From contig NW_022985441.1 in NCBI RefSeq assembly GCF_010093595.1, forward strand, positions 1,033,197-1,097,196: a DNA stretch of 64,000 nucleotides, given 5' to 3'. The DNA comes from Mytilinidion resinicola (taxonomy: Eukaryota > Ascomycota > Dothideomycetes > Mytilinidiales > Mytilinidiaceae). The first letter of the stretch is position 1. Each line of letters begins with the position of its first letter. Both the position numbers and the translations under genes were made by a program. The notes under the pieces are model-generated. The model ran no database searches. It was not told the DNA's origin and was given only the letters and a program-made list of their open reading frames with translations. Shown piece by piece: positions 1 to 11,627 of the stretch.

Positions 1-208
1 AGAAACCTGGATGGTGGCGATGGGGATGAGAGGAGAGAGAAAGAGAGAGAGAGAAAAGAGAGGGTAATGTAATGGGGACCCAGCAACACGTACGGAAAAC
101 ACTACACAAACTTCCGTTACACGCAGTAGAAACCGAGGGAAGGGGATGGGGATGAGGTTAATAGAAACTCTAGTCTGCTCTGCTCTGCTCTGCCAAGCTA
201 GGCGCATT
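1..208. repeat. 3' flank with GA-rich and CTCTG simple repeats
   Basis: Downstream flank of the minus-strand Vid30 gene. A GA-rich run lies at about 31-62, and short CTCTG tandem units at about 174-193. No coding signal is seen. Confidence 0.6.
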
Positions 209-2630
209 TTATCTCAAAAAGTCGCTGCGGACATTAATGAAAGCGCCCGCGCCGCCGTCCTCGGCGAGGTCCGCGACCAGCACCTCCGCCTGCTGGCAGA
301 GCCGCTCGAGCGCGGCCGAGGAGGATTTGCCTAGTGATACTGCGTGACTATTAGCACATATTTCCTTTTCTGCAACTCCTCCTAGACGAAATAGTCAGAG
401 GAAGGATGGGGGGGCGACATTACCCAAAATCGCGCTGTTTAGTTCCTCGGCCACGGGCACCCTCCCGCTAACATCCAACAACGGCGCCAAGCTGCTCTCC
501 CGCGCATCCGGGTACGCCATCAGCGCAAATGTGTCCGTCAGCGCCTTCTTGACCTCCCGCCGCGGATCGTTGCTGAACTCCGCCTTGAGCTCTTGCCCGT
601 ACGTCAGCGTCTCCTGCAGCATGGCCTGGTAGCGTGCTGAACTGTCTGCGGGCTCCTCCGTGTCCATGCTCTCGTTGGCGCCCCATTGGCCGTCGGTGGT
701 GGCGAACTGGTCGTCGAGCTCCATCTGGTGGTCGAAGACGTCGTAGTCGTCAGAGCCGTTGTGTTGTTGCCCGTTGGTGGTGGAGCGTTTCGAGGGGACC
801 GTCAGTTCTGTGCATTTGCGCACCATTTCGATGAATTTGCGGCAGCGCAGTTTGAAGTAGATGTTTTCGTTGTCACGGAGCACGGTTGGGCGGTAGGCGG
901 CCGTGTGTTTGAGGGCTTTGTCAATGTCGCCGTCGAGGATTGCGGCGCGGATTTCTGCGTGTAAGTTTAGCTCTGGTCACGTTCTCTTAGATGTAGAGGA
1001 ACGGCGGATCTTACGCTGCCGATTTATCGCATCCATGTCTTCAGCGGGATCCAGATGCTTGAGCCCGGGATCGGCATTGTTGGCAAGTGATCTTGACTCT
1101 TCCCGGACTTCTTCTGCAAAAGCTCGAGCAGTCTCCACGTAGCCATCGTGAGCCAGATACTGTACAGTGAGCTCGTGGATGAGTGCCGTTTCGTCCATTT
1201 GTGGTCGATTCGACTTTGAGCTGTGGCTACCAGACCCATTCATCAAATTTATCTCGCCTTGTATCTTTTCTTTTTCTTTCTATCGAACCATTAGGGCTCC
1301 TGTGGAAGTACGCGAAAAGTATTGAGGTCTTACCTTCACGATGCTGTCGATATCGAAGACGAAAGGTGTTTGCCCGAAATTTGCTCTCAGAGTTTCACCG
1401 GGTTTCCGCATTCCTACCATGGGATAGAGCTTCTCGTGTTTGATGTCTCTAAATGCAACCCCTTATGCCTGTTAGCGCGTGTCGTGCTGAACCTGCATTT
1501 GATATTTACCTATTTCATTTCCATTCTTCGTGAAGAAGGCACATCCAGTGCGGAAGTTTATGCCACAGCCTATAACATCTGTCGTTGTGAACTTGGGTCC
1601 AAATTGCTTGCCGGATGTTGTATTTGAGAAGATCATTCCATCGTCCCCATGATATGCCCACGATTCGGGCTCCCAACCTGGTATCCTATTCAACACGACC
1701 TTGGAACTTCCGAATCCAATACCAATCATCCTGCTCAAGATGAGTTAGCCTATGGTAGATAACAATTGGGCATTTGCCTCACCCTTCCTTGCCCTTTGAC
1801 ACCACGGTGACCTCAAAGTAGTATATCCCGCACTGTCGCGGCATTGGGTGATCTGTCCGTATGGAAGCCGACTCTTCATGTGTCTTTGCGGGTCCTTGGA
1901 AGCGCACCTCCAGTCCATCTCCTTGAACCTCTATTTGGGCGAATTTGTCTGCTTCACTCCATCTGGTCGGCCATGATGCGACGTTCTCCTCCACAAGCGG
2001 CGGCGCTCGCTCGATTATATCGTGTGTCATCCCCCGGTGCGACGGCACCATCTTATGGAGGTTGACACTGCTGGAGCTGGTGGAGAGGGACGCTGTGGCG
2101 GACGAGTGGTTGGATCGGTGCTCGCGCTGGGCGGCAAGCTTTGCCTTGTGCGCCTCCTCCAGTCTTTCTGCATGGCGGGAGCCTTTTAGGTATGATGGTA
2201 CGAAGAATGATGAGGCCTGTTCCTCATGTCCTACGACGCCAAAGCCGTTCCCCATGCTCCCAAACTGGCTCGCGTAGGTGGGCAGCGGCCCAGCGCTCCT
2301 CCCCCACGGCATAGACATGCCGTTATGATGACCATCCGCTTCTAGTGACCTCGAATGGTTCCGGGCGTGGCCTGAAGAGCCGTGGTGTGGTGCCGCTTGT
2401 CCAGATGTCGCGTTGGAGTTGACCAGGTGTGAGAAGGCGCCGGAGCGTTGAGGATTGGTCGAAGAAGCTTGGCCAGAGACAACGGAGGCGTACGAAGACC
2501 TCCGGAACATGGCGGAGCCCGCAGGATCAGCTGGAAGGTGGAGTTGGCTGCGGTGGCAGGTGTCCTGGGCCGTTGAATGCGGATGTCGGGTAGAGATATG
2601 GAAGTATCTAGATGGCGTAGTTGCGGGCAA
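209..2630 (-). CDS. VID30: Vid30/Gid1 (RanBPM-type) scaffold of the GID/CTLH ubiquitin ligase
   Basis: Central scaffold of the GID/CTLH E3 complex, which in yeast marks gluconeogenic enzymes for degradation. Six exons read in frame: 1783-2630, 1510-1730, 1334-1461, 1015-1279, 424-954 and 209-330, giving 704 codons. Order of parts: a Ser-rich N-terminus, a SPRY domain (CGIYYFEVTVV through GMRKPGETLRANFGQTPF), a LisH motif (LIHELTVQYLAHDGYVETAR), then CTLH and CRA regions ending GGAGAFINVRSDFLR. The last exon was found by extending the CRA domain across intron 331-423; without it the protein ends early at 395. The start is uncertain: an internal Met at 2510 (MFRRSSYASVVSG) looks more like the family N-terminus than the Met at 2630. 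Family assignment is strong. Confidence 0.9.
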
Positions 2631-3604
2631 GTAAAGCGACTGCGGAGGGCAGAATCAACGGCACCTGCTGCTCTGTGCCGCGGCTACAAGTCCAGGAATC
2701 TTGGGCATGGTTTGGTAAACACAGCTCGCGCAACACGTGTGGTGTATGGGCGACACAGACGGTGGGATGAGGTGCTCGAGTCGGTGGTCAACGGACCTGC
2801 GCAGCGGCAACAGATGCGGGGAGGTCGTCAACAATGACACCCTGCCAGCATACACAGCTAATATTTACTTGGTTCAGTGCAGAGAAGGCAGGATGTCAGT
2901 CTCAGAACAAGTAAGAAATCAGTCAAAGACACGAGCTCAGGCGTCGAATGCTCATCAGCCCTCGTGACCGTCACCATGTCCAACGGTCGCCGGTTATTCA
3001 CGTCGTCAAGTGACAGCGAAAAGATATGTTTGAGATGCTGAACAGCGCAGACGCATGCCACGCGTACGAGGCATTCACGTCTACACTTGAGCCTATATTG
3101 CCTCTATCTAGGCTCTTATGCCGGAAAACATAAAGCGACCCAGCCCATTCAATGCAGGCCAGACTGCGTGACTTATCACTCACATCGCTATGGACCTTTT
3201 CCCTGTGCCCGAAACTCCTACTGCCCGTATCCGCAGCCTTTTGCCTTCACCAGACGCCGAACAGATGCTGCCAGTAAACCCATCTAAAACGACAAGTGCA
3301 GAACAAAATGATCCAAGTAAAAGCAAAATGCCCGTAACAGCTTCTGTTCCGAATGACCTAAGTAGGTAGAGAAAGTCGCGGATGTGTTCAGACATCCAGT
3401 AGCATGCACGTCATTGCTTGCATGTGATTGTGAACAGAGGACTGTGAATGGTCAGCATTTGCCAAGTAGCAGGACGTAATGACTCGGGTTGAGACAGCAG
3501 TAGCAACATCGTGTGCCTCGCGCTACGGTGCAAGGAAAGCTAAGACGATCAGGAATGGGGGACTGGGGGAAAAGACGAACATACCTATGCTGGAAATCAA
3601 GGTC
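2631..3604. other. Intergenic region, Vid30 5' side to Ies4 3' end
   Basis: About 970 bases between the Vid30 start and the Ies4 stop. Only short overlapping frames without domain-like composition are present. It presumably holds the Vid30 promoter and leader and the Ies4 3' UTR. Confidence 0.5.
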
Positions 3605-4604
3605 TCACGACACGACCACGGCCGGAACAGGGGAAGAGGCCAAGATGTTGGCATTGAGCGGGACTGGTGTGCTGGAGTCGCCGCCGCTGTTGCTCTTCTC
3701 GCTGATGGCACTGCTCTCATCCTTCATCTTCGTGTCGCTAGACGCAGTGGTATCGCTCTTCACGTCGCCATTGAAGTCGACGGCAGGTCGCTTGGGAGCA
3801 CGCCATGTCGGGACAGTCCAAGTGACGCCCGTGAAGCTCTTGATGGCGAAAGTCTTCTTTCCCCACTTCCGGCATGGCTTTCCAGTGCGATCGAGTGCGC
3901 GAAGGCCGGCGTTGATGGCGCCCTGGTTGGCCTTGGGACCAAGCTTCTGGATAGGAGCAGGAGCAGCGAAGGCGCCCTTGGCGAGAGGGTCGTTGATGAG
4001 GTCGCCGCTGTGGAATGGTCAGCTTCTGCAAATAAATGGCTCGAGACGTAGAGTGACGGTGTACGATGAGCAAAAGGATGAAGCTTGCAAAAACGCGTCG
4101 ACCGATTCGGTTAATCGGAGACAGCGATAGTAGAATGCAGCATCGATATCGCATATTTCGCAAGTGCAATGGAATCAATACTTACAGTCGCGGCTTCTTC
4201 TTCGGGCCAGGTTTGCCTCGAGGCTTTGGCAGGCCGTCTGGTGTGAGGTTGGCAGCGCCCCTCTTCGAGCCCGGCTTTGGTCCAGGAACGCCCTTTCGCT
4301 TTACGCCAGTTGTAGGAGGCGCCAGAGAGCTCGAGGCGGTGGTCGAGTTGGGCAGCAATGGAGTGGCGTTCGACTCGGACGGGTTCTCGGAGGACGACGG
4401 CTCGTTCGCGGTGGCAGTCGGAGTCGAGGTCGACGTGGAGGAGGGCTTTCGCGATGTTGAGTCCTTCCGCGTCAGCTCAGGGCTCGCCGGAAACTTGCTG
4501 AGCTTGTCGGCAGACAGGGTCAATTTGACAATCAGGGACTTGGTCGGTCGGGCGGCCATCTTGGTGGTGACAGGCGCTGGGGTGGCAGCGGTGACGGACG
4601 ACAT
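3605..4604 (-). CDS. IES4: INO80 chromatin-remodelling complex subunit Ies4
   Basis: Two exons, 4186-4604 and 3605-4007, join in frame across a 178-base intron to give 273 residues. The N-terminus carries the Ies4 signature RPTKSLIVKLTLSADKLSKF, followed by a low-complexity Ser/Thr/Pro stretch. Then come a basic Gly/Pro segment (GVKRKGVPGPKPGSKRG, PRGKPGPKKKPRLGDLIND) and a conserved C-terminal block with KLGPKANQGAINAGLRALDR and FTGVTWTVPTWRAP. The start is the ATG at 4604; an upstream TTG should not be used. Ies4 is a small nuclear INO80 subunit that in yeast is a target of checkpoint kinase signalling. The match to the fungal INO80_Ies4 family is good. Confidence 0.88.
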
Positions 4605-6487
4605 GGTCAAAAGGTCGAGGTTGGACTTGTGGTTGATGATGGAAAGGAGGAGTGGTGATGAGAAGGGTGGGCTTCAGTCGGGGCGCTTGGTCAAAGGCCG
4701 TCACAGGCGCGAGCGGCGAGCACAGTGTGCGTGGCTGGACAGCAAGCTGCGGGCGTGAGTCGCGACAGGGCTGCTGGTGTGCGTGCCACGGAGTCTCGCG
4801 ACGGCGATGGCGTGGGCGGAGGGGAGGTGGTGTGTGGGTGTGGAGGGCGAGCTTTGGTGCGAGGGAAAGGGAGGGAGCGTGGTGTCTTGCATGATGCGGC
4901 TGGCATGGAGAATACATCGGCCGCCATCGCTAAGAAAGTATTGGGGGACTCCAGAGAGCCATGGCCCAGCAGGCCAGGTGAAGCCAGGAGACGCTGGGTG
5001 CACGGGCCACCCGCGCTCTCCTCAACACCATTCGATTCTGGCGATTCTGGCGATGCTGCATCCGGCGGGCGCTGCATGCGAACTCCAGCCTTTTTGCACG
5101 GGCTGCCCGAATTCCCGTCGCCCTCAGCCTCTGCGCGCGCATGCCCGTTTGCGAGGGCTCGGCGTGCCTCCTGCCTGGGCGGCTTCTCTTGCGACACGAC
5201 TGTGCCAGTCCCTCCGCCCCTCCGGCTTTAGCTGGTTCGGCCCTGCCCAGTCCAGTGAGGCTTATGTGGCAATCCCGCCCCGAATCGTCCCAGACGCGCT
5301 GCGAAAAGCAAGCATCAAAGCCCACCGCCATTGTTCCAGAGCCACGTCGGGCTTCACCCGCAACCCTCTTTGTTCGCCTTTGTTCGTCTTTCTTGGGGCA
5401 GACGTCGCTTTGTGCCCACGCAGGTACCGCAGCCGCTGCGTCGCGTTATCTCGTCGTCAGCCCACACGGTGCGGCCCTTGCAGCCTGCAATCACAGCGTG
5501 CCCTCGCCATCCGTCAGCTCCTCACTACCGTCTCGGAAGAGCCACGACTCGGCATCCGACGCTGCGAATGCGCTCATGTCGCCATGTCCGCTTGTACGGC
5601 GGAAGAGCGATTTCCAACCAACCCTCTTACTTCCGCGTGCATTATCAGTACTCGGATATTAATCTCCAGGCTTACTAGGGGTGCCTCGACGCCTTTCAGG
5701 AACTCATACAAACCGCGTCGTCTATCTCGGTGAGAAGCCATCATGGCCTGGCTGACGGGTTGAGTTCATCAACCGTGTGTCTTCGAAGCCGGCGTGATCC
5801 GTGCCCGCGTCAATTAGCAGCTTCTCCCAAATTCTCAAGGTGCATGCCAGTCGCACAAGCAGTGAAGCCATCCAAGCAGTAGCAAACATACCTTCTCATG
5901 TATTTGAATAACCCGGTCACCGCACGTCACGTCAAGCTTATGTCGTCCGTCTCATTCACTTTTCTAGGCATCAGCTCTTGGGCCTCACCTGGAACTTGCC
6001 AAATGACAAGAAAAGTTATCACTTACACCATCGAAGGAGGCCCCCCGTCGTGGCTGCGCTGTGGAGGGGACTAGTCGAGGTAGGTATCTGGGGGCGAGAG
6101 ACGAAAGCAAGTTTTGTCCAATTTAGTCAAGGTGCACGCTATGTCTACCAAAGACTGCTTGACGAGGTTGGTTTCGTAAAAATTGGTACTTAATCGACAG
6201 GAAGAGTGGGCGTATATCTTACGTATTGGAAGTTGCAAAATAATATCACACACTCGGAGACGCACTCATACTTCCAATATCTAACACAGTGCTAGGCTGT
6301 AAGTCTGGGCACACGGATATAATAGTGCCTAGGTTTCACTCTTGCTCACCGAACACCACCGTCAGCAGTAGCTCAGCCATCAGGTAGCCAACCAGCCAAG
6401 ACGTAGTCTGACTGTCGCTGCATTAGCCTTTACATTCCATCAAACTCCTGAAATATCTCCAAATTCGACGAGAACGCCCAAGATTTC
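4605..6487. other. Long intergenic region between Ies4 and Trm12
   Basis: About 1.9 kb. Several long open frames overlap on both strands (for example 4777-5733 plus and 4691-5197 minus), but their Pro/Arg/Ser/Cys-rich translations show no domain and look like GC-driven chance frames. A 9-base GATTCTGGC repeat occurs near 5035-5055. A possible copy of the dispersed inverted-repeat family lies at 5854-5888. Confidence 0.55.
5854..5888 (-). repeat. Possible degenerate copy of the dispersed TACCACTGCTTG repeat
   Basis: The reverse complement reads TGCTACTGCTTGGATGGCTT and then CA, close to the core of the copy at 13963-14001. It is a single arm only, with no partner found nearby. Confidence 0.35.
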
Positions 6488-7945
6488 TTATGGGTCTTGA
6501 CTCGGACCTATCCAAATATCCAACACGCAGTGCATAACCCCAGGCGCATACGTCTTCACTTTCTCCACATGCTCCAACCTCACGCGCCCTCTGCCTTCCT
6601 CCCCCGAGATCCGATCAATCTCCCTCGTAACCTCCTCCGCCTTCTCCCTCATCTCACCCACCGCCATGTTCTCATGCAAATGCACCCAGCCCCCAAGTCC
6701 CGGATCCACAGCTCCAACCGCCGTCCTCCAGCTCCCCCGCGACGTCGGCAACAACCCGCAATTCACATGCCGTACCGGCGGCAGCCTGTCCCTCAACCGC
6801 TCTATCCTCCCACCCGCATGCTCATTCGACTCCTGAAAGACCAAGAACTCCGCTTCCGGAACCTCCTTTCCCCCCTCCTCTTCCTCACCTCCCACCGCCA
6901 TCCTCTCCACACCCCACCGATTCATCCCGCACCCCCTCACCAGCCCCTCCACGCTCCACGGATTCAGCTCCCAGCACAGCACCCGCGCCACCCCGGCTCT
7001 GCGGTAGCTGAACGCAAAATACCCGATCCCGGCGTACAGATCCACGGCCGAGCAACTCCCCTCCTCCACGGCACCGCGGACAGACGGCAGCCGCAGCACC
7101 CGCGCCTTCTCGGCCACGTTGCCGCGCGAGAACATGGTGTACAGCGGGGCCCATGTCTGCGCGATGCCGTTCTGGCGCGCCGTGCACCAGAACGCGTCGC
7201 CGAAGTCCGCAGCGGACGGGGCGGTCTGGGTTGCGGGCGTCGGAGCGGGCCCGAAGGCGTTGTGCAGCGGGGTCAGGGCGACGGGGCTGCGGAGGATGTT
7301 GGCGGCGTCGTGGGTCGTCGCGGTCTGCAGCGGGATGGGCGCGTTGAGCGCGATGTGGGTTGTGTGGACCGAGGCGGCGAGGGAGGCGTAGAGCTGGGCA
7401 AGGCGGCGCGGGTGGGTTTGGAGGGCGGCGAGGAGGGCGAGCCAGGGTGGTGCGGCGAAGGCGTGGGCGGGGAGGAGGAGGAGGGGTGGGTAGACGGAGT
7501 AGGTGCCCGGGAAGGAGGAGAGGAGAGAGGGGGGCGGGAGAGCGAGAGAGGAGAGGAGGTCTTGGGGGAGTTCCTGGAGCCATTTTTCTATGGCTGCTAT
7601 GAGCAGGTTGCGGTTGGTTGGTGCGGGATGGTCTTCTGGGGTTTCGGCATCAGATATGTTGATGGAGATGTCTTTGAGAGCGGTTCCGAGATTGAGGTCA
7701 TGGAGAACGGCTGCTAAGATATTCTCTCTAGCAGTGCTATCATTTTTCTTAAAATTTATGTATTTCTCGGTTGAGATAGTAGTCGGTATAATGCATCGTC
7801 CACCGGATCTAGGACTGGCATCGTCATCGTCATCAATTGACCGGATTTTCGAAGCCCGATTGAGGTGGCCTTGCTGCTCCAATGCTGTTTTAACCAGCTT
7901 CACGTGCTTTTGAGGGACGACGAGGGATACAAGATGCTGAACCAT
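6488..7945 (-). CDS. TRM12: tRNA wybutosine-synthesizing protein 2 (Trm12/TYW2)
   Basis: Transfers the 3-amino-3-carboxypropyl group of S-adenosylmethionine to the modified guanosine at position 37 of tRNA-Phe during wybutosine synthesis. Single exon, 485 codons from the chosen Met (MVQHLVSLVVPQKHVKLVK). The open frame extends to 8104, but those 53 codons look like leader sequence and include a repeat copy. The Trm5/TYW2 Rossmann core shows VDLYAGIGYFAFSYRRAGV followed by CWELNPWSVEGL. Upstream lie a conserved FGDAFWCTARQNGIAQTWAP block and MFSRGNVAEKARVL. The C-terminus has KVKTYAPGVMHCVLDIWI. It is somewhat longer than the yeast protein because of an Ala/Pro-rich middle part. Confidence 0.9.
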   Translation of the reverse strand: MVQHLVSLVVPQKHVKLVKTALEQQGHLNRASKIRSIDDDDDASPRSGGRCIIPTTISTEKYINFKKNDSTARENILAAVLHDLNLGTALKDISINISDAETPEDHPAPTNRNLLIAAIEKWLQELPQDLLSSLALPPPSLLSSFPGTYSVYPPLLLLPAHAFAAPPWLALLAALQTHPRRLAQLYASLAASVHTTHIALNAPIPLQTATTHDAANILRSPVALTPLHNAFGPAPTPATQTAPSAADFGDAFWCTARQNGIAQTWAPLYTMFSRGNVAEKARVLRLPSVRGAVEEGSCSAVDLYAGIGYFAFSYRRAGVARVLCWELNPWSVEGLVRGCGMNRWGVERMAVGGEEEEGGKEVPEAEFLVFQESNEHAGGRIERLRDRLPPVRHVNCGLLPTSRGSWRTAVGAVDPGLGGWVHLHENMAVGEMREKAEEVTREIDRISGEEGRGRVRLEHVEKVKTYAPGVMHCVLDIWIGPSQDP

Positions 7946-8930
7946 GTCGTCGTTCGATGTTAAAGCATGCAGTCGAGCAGACGAGCTACCTAAGTAGTCA
8001 GGCTCCCTTGAACAAAAAGTGGCAGTCCACAAATCTGTGCAATAGTGAAAATTGCCTATACCTGAGGTGTACAATTTGCACGCTTGTGTGCACTTGCCTA
8101 CCACTGCTTGATGCCCTCTACTATGTTGTCAAATAATGTGAATCGACGGTTTTGACCAGCCTGATAGCTCTCTGGGCCGCCTCAGACGGTATTGAACTTT
8201 GCACTTTTTGTTCCACGAAGCGTGGCAAGGTGGTCCGAGCTCATCGTGAAAATTGACATTCCTTCACACGAAAGGGCAACCGTCTTCTCGTATGAATTAT
8301 ACAGACCTCATTATTTCCATCGAAAGACTCATTACAGACGAGCACGATCACAGCTTAGCAATCCAACCAAACAGCTTCGGCGGCATGCCTGTTCGGAGTC
8401 AAAGTTCTGGTTCGGTCTCTGCCATCAAACTCATATTCAGACATTACAGAACTCCAACTTGATGGCTAGAATTAGAATATGAAGCAAACATTCACCAACG
8501 TTGCCAAAAGACCCGAAGAAGCTATTAGAGCTATGCAGAATGTATATTACAGTGCTTTTGTTCCCTATTAGTCGAAGTCGGATATCCCTCAGAGTCACGG
8601 CTACATTCCACCTGGCGGTTTTCTCATCCCACAACTTCAAGAAATTCCCCCGGGTATACTCATGCAGTGATCCATCGTTCCTATGCATCGCAAAGACGCC
8701 AAGAGCGCTAAACCCCACCACGCTATGCATAAAACAAGAAGAAAAGTCCCAGAACCCTTAGAATCCCGCACCACATTGATCCCCCCAAAAAGCCTTTAGT
8801 CCATGGGTGGTCGTTAGGATTAAGTTGATAGCCGATAAGCCTCGAGTTTCGGGACTTGTTCCCGATGATACTCTTTCATAGCCCTCTGCATCACCCCCTA
8901 ATCACCCCACTCCTCCTCCACCACGACTCT
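7946..8930. other. Intergenic region between Trm12 start and DUF2293 gene stop
   Basis: Holds the Trm12 leader, one copy of the dispersed repeat (8083-8116) and short frames such as 8253-8462 plus and 8437-8730 minus. These lack recognisable domains and were not called. Confidence 0.5.
8083..8116 (+). repeat. Copy of the dispersed TACCACTGCTTG repeat
   Basis: Reads TTGTGTGCACTTGCCTACCA then CTGCTTGATGCC, sharing its core with copies at 13963, 39211 and 49334. It lies in the 5' leader of Trm12, and a weak inverted partner may lie near 8217-8240. Confidence 0.45.
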
Positions 8931-11627
8931 CTATAGCGCCTCAATGTCCCAGGTAGGCCATTCAGAGCACGAGAAAAGGCGAGCCCTATGCATCTCCTCA
9001 CGGCCTTTCTTTTTCAGCGCTTTCTTCAATGCCTTCTTGTCAAGCTCAAGATCATCATTGTCAGTTAATAGCCCTAAATTCTTCTCCTTAAGCTGAGAGA
9101 AAAGAAACGTATGTTAGTAAGTAGAAAGACAAACAGGAAGACCACTTACCACGTGTCGCTTCGGCTTCCCGTGGTATCGGTGGGTTAGGACAAGACGAAT
9201 CTTAGAGGAAGGTTCCGCTCCATTCGGTAAGGCTTCAGATAAGTTCGAGCATGAAGGTAAATTATTTAGAGTCATGGACTGACTTGTGACCAAAGGTTCC
9301 GCTCCATTCGGTAAGGCCTCAGATAAGTTCGAACATGAAGGTGAGTTATTCAGAGTCATGGACTGCATTGCGGCCAAAAAGTCAAAGTCTTCTGAGGCAG
9401 TCGAAATTTCGCCAGAATTGTAACCTCCCGATATTGAAAGGCGTCCAGCTATAGTTTCGGGGGAATAACTAGGCCCATGAGAGCTCGACGAGCTGATCGC
9501 GCTGATGAGGATTCTGATTTAGCGTTGAAGAGGTCCCGTTCCGTTACACTTGGCGAACATACCAGATTCTGTCGTTGATATGTGTGGCTGGGTCCATGGC
9601 CTTTAGCAGCAATTCCAACAGAAGCGTCAATTGAGTTTTGGTGCGATAGGTTACCTTCAAAGGGGTATGCCATGGGTGGCGGGGGCAGAGGACGATCTCT
9701 GTCTCTCAACTTGTATCTCGCCTCGTGATACGAAGGAGTTACCTTCGGATGCATGAGTCCGTAGTCTGGCGGAGCAACATCTCGTTCAATTGAAGGAATG
9801 GGCTTATCATGCTCATGATCTACGGTCTTCGGAAGCCAGATGTATGCGTCTCTCGACAGTGAGATATTTGTGTCAGGCATACGAGGGAGCTGGTGGCGTC
9901 CCGCTTCAGCATGCGTCCGAACACGCTGTGAGTCAAGACGGGGATGTACTGGGTTAGGTGCAGCATATAAGAGGTCGCGATGTCCTACCGCGTTGGGACG
10001 TACTGGAAGTGGTTCGTCCTCTACCGGTTGCAGCTAATCATGGTCAATATGCAGAAATGAAAGAGACAGGGTTGTCGCATTGAATGCGTGGTAATGAGCA
10101 CTTACGTTGAAAAGCCGCCCGTGAACATCTCTTCCTTGAAATGGTGCACTCTGCCGGGGTGAAATCAAGGATGAAGCCGTGGGTCTAAAAACAAATGAGT
10201 ATTTCTCCGCAAGCGAACATTATGAGATCTCACCTGGTAGGAGCTAGTCGATACTCTCGCTTGGGTGTTTTGGCGCGTAAGTAACCGGTACGATGCTCGG
10301 GTAGACGTGGGTGGGCTAAGTGGGCGAGGACGAGTTGTTCCGGACGGTATGCAGGATCGGAACGACGATGGTCCTGATTGACGGCTGAAGCTGACAGGCT
10401 CAGGCCATTGCGCGAAGACGGGGGACGCACAACGTAGGCCTCTTCGCGAGCGCGGGCAGCGTTGCGAGTCTCGAAATGATGAGTAGCTGCAACATCGCGA
10501 GAATAAAGTACGAGGTCTTGGGATCTGGCTTCGCCTGAAATGATCTCAATGTCATCGTCTTCCTCATCGTCCTCAGACCTGCCGCCTTGAATTTTGAGCT
10601 GGCCACCATCGTCCTCTTCGTCGTCATCGTCGAGGATTATCACCTCACGGAAGGCTTCTTCCAATTGTTCTGGATCTTCCCCACACCATTTTTTCATAAC
10701 GTTAAGGCAATCTTGCTCAACTACAATTCTGGCATCGTCCCGGTGCATGGACCTCAGGAGCTGGTCATAGTTGGTGTACTGGTGCCGAATGTGAGCGCCC
10801 ACGGCAAGCTGCACACGGCGGGGTAAGCCTAAATCTCTGTCATTGCCAACCGTTTTTTCGTCCTAAAGAGCGTTAAAATCGTTACAATAGAATGACCGGG
10901 TAGTCGCCCGACGTACCTCGCCAAAAGCACGCCTGATGACCTCATTCATGTCATCGTCCGGAATGTTAGGGAATAGATCGAGCATAGCTGCCCCGATCTG
11001 ATCCTTCGTTTCTTGGACGGTCAGATTACGGCCTTTGCCGATGCGTTCACGATGCGTATCCAGGCTGCGAACGATCCTGTGGGATTCATTGAGATCTCTG
11101 GGCCGATAGTAGGTTCCGTTAGGGTGCTGAACATAACCATGATAGTCGCAAGCCATGTCTACGACATTGGATGGAAAGTGGAATCCAATTCGGTGGACGT
11201 GATGAGCGACCTTTCCTGGGTCGCGATGGATAGCGCGAACGGGCTTCTCCTATTCATGTATCAGCAGGAAGGAACATGAAGTTGCGGGAGAGATACGGAC
11301 CGTAACTAGATATGCTAGCAGGTTTTCCCGTCGGCATAGATCCTTACAGCGCTCCGTGAGGTCGGGGCTGCCAGCGGGAACATAAGTGTACCCTTCGGGA
11401 GGCTTGATATGGAATGTGTTCTAGATGTGACACATAAGCTCCTGTTCATCTGAATGGGAGGTAGAACATACCATCGCCTTCAGTGGCTTTTTCTTCGTCT
11501 TGACCATCTCAAACACCACTTTGTGAACTTTTTTCTTCTCTTCATCCTTCTTTCGCACTGCAATAGTACCTGCTGCGCGCGCTACTTCGGCTGCACCGGC
11601 CGGTGCTCGATGGTTCAATCTTGTCAT
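8931..11627 (-). CDS. DUF2293-domain protein with a C-terminal 28-residue repeat
   Basis: Function unknown. A multi-exon minus-strand gene. The N-terminal exon has KKKVHKVVFEMVKTKKKPLK, then KPPEGYTYVPAGSPDLTERC, then HRIGFHFPSNVVDMACDYHG. The DUF2293 domain follows, with AAMLDLFPNIPDDDMNEVIR and, after an intron, RRVQLAVGAHIRHQYTNYDQ. Next come an acidic stretch rich in Asp/Glu and a Pro/Ser/Arg-rich tail. The tail ends with two copies of a 28-residue repeat and a last exon rich in Lys (KKALKKALKKKGREEMHRAR) that stops at 8931-8933. I could not find a GT-AG junction near 9530 that joins the two tail frames, so the structure of the last third is uncertain. DUF2293 assignment of the first two thirds is firm. 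Confidence 0.78.
9211..9378 (-). repeat. Two tandem 84-base units inside the DUF2293 gene
   Basis: Unit one spans 9211-9294 and unit two 9295-9378. Translated on the minus strand they read SMTLNNxPSCSNLSEALPNG and then AEP. Most differences in the shared part are synonymous third-position changes, which supports the frame being translated. Confidence 0.8.

Noticed and set aside
4777..5733. 318-codon plus-strand frame between Ies4 and Trm12
   Set aside because: Overlapped by several equally long frames on both strands; Arg/Ser/Cys/Pro-rich with no domain or plausible start context.
6497..7717. 406-codon plus-strand frame
   Set aside because: Antisense shadow of the Trm12 coding region; rich in His/Pro/Arg and Gly/Arg as expected from codon mirror effects.
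8253..8730. Short frames on both strands near 8.4 kb
   Set aside because: No recognised family, no splice partners found and conflicting strands.
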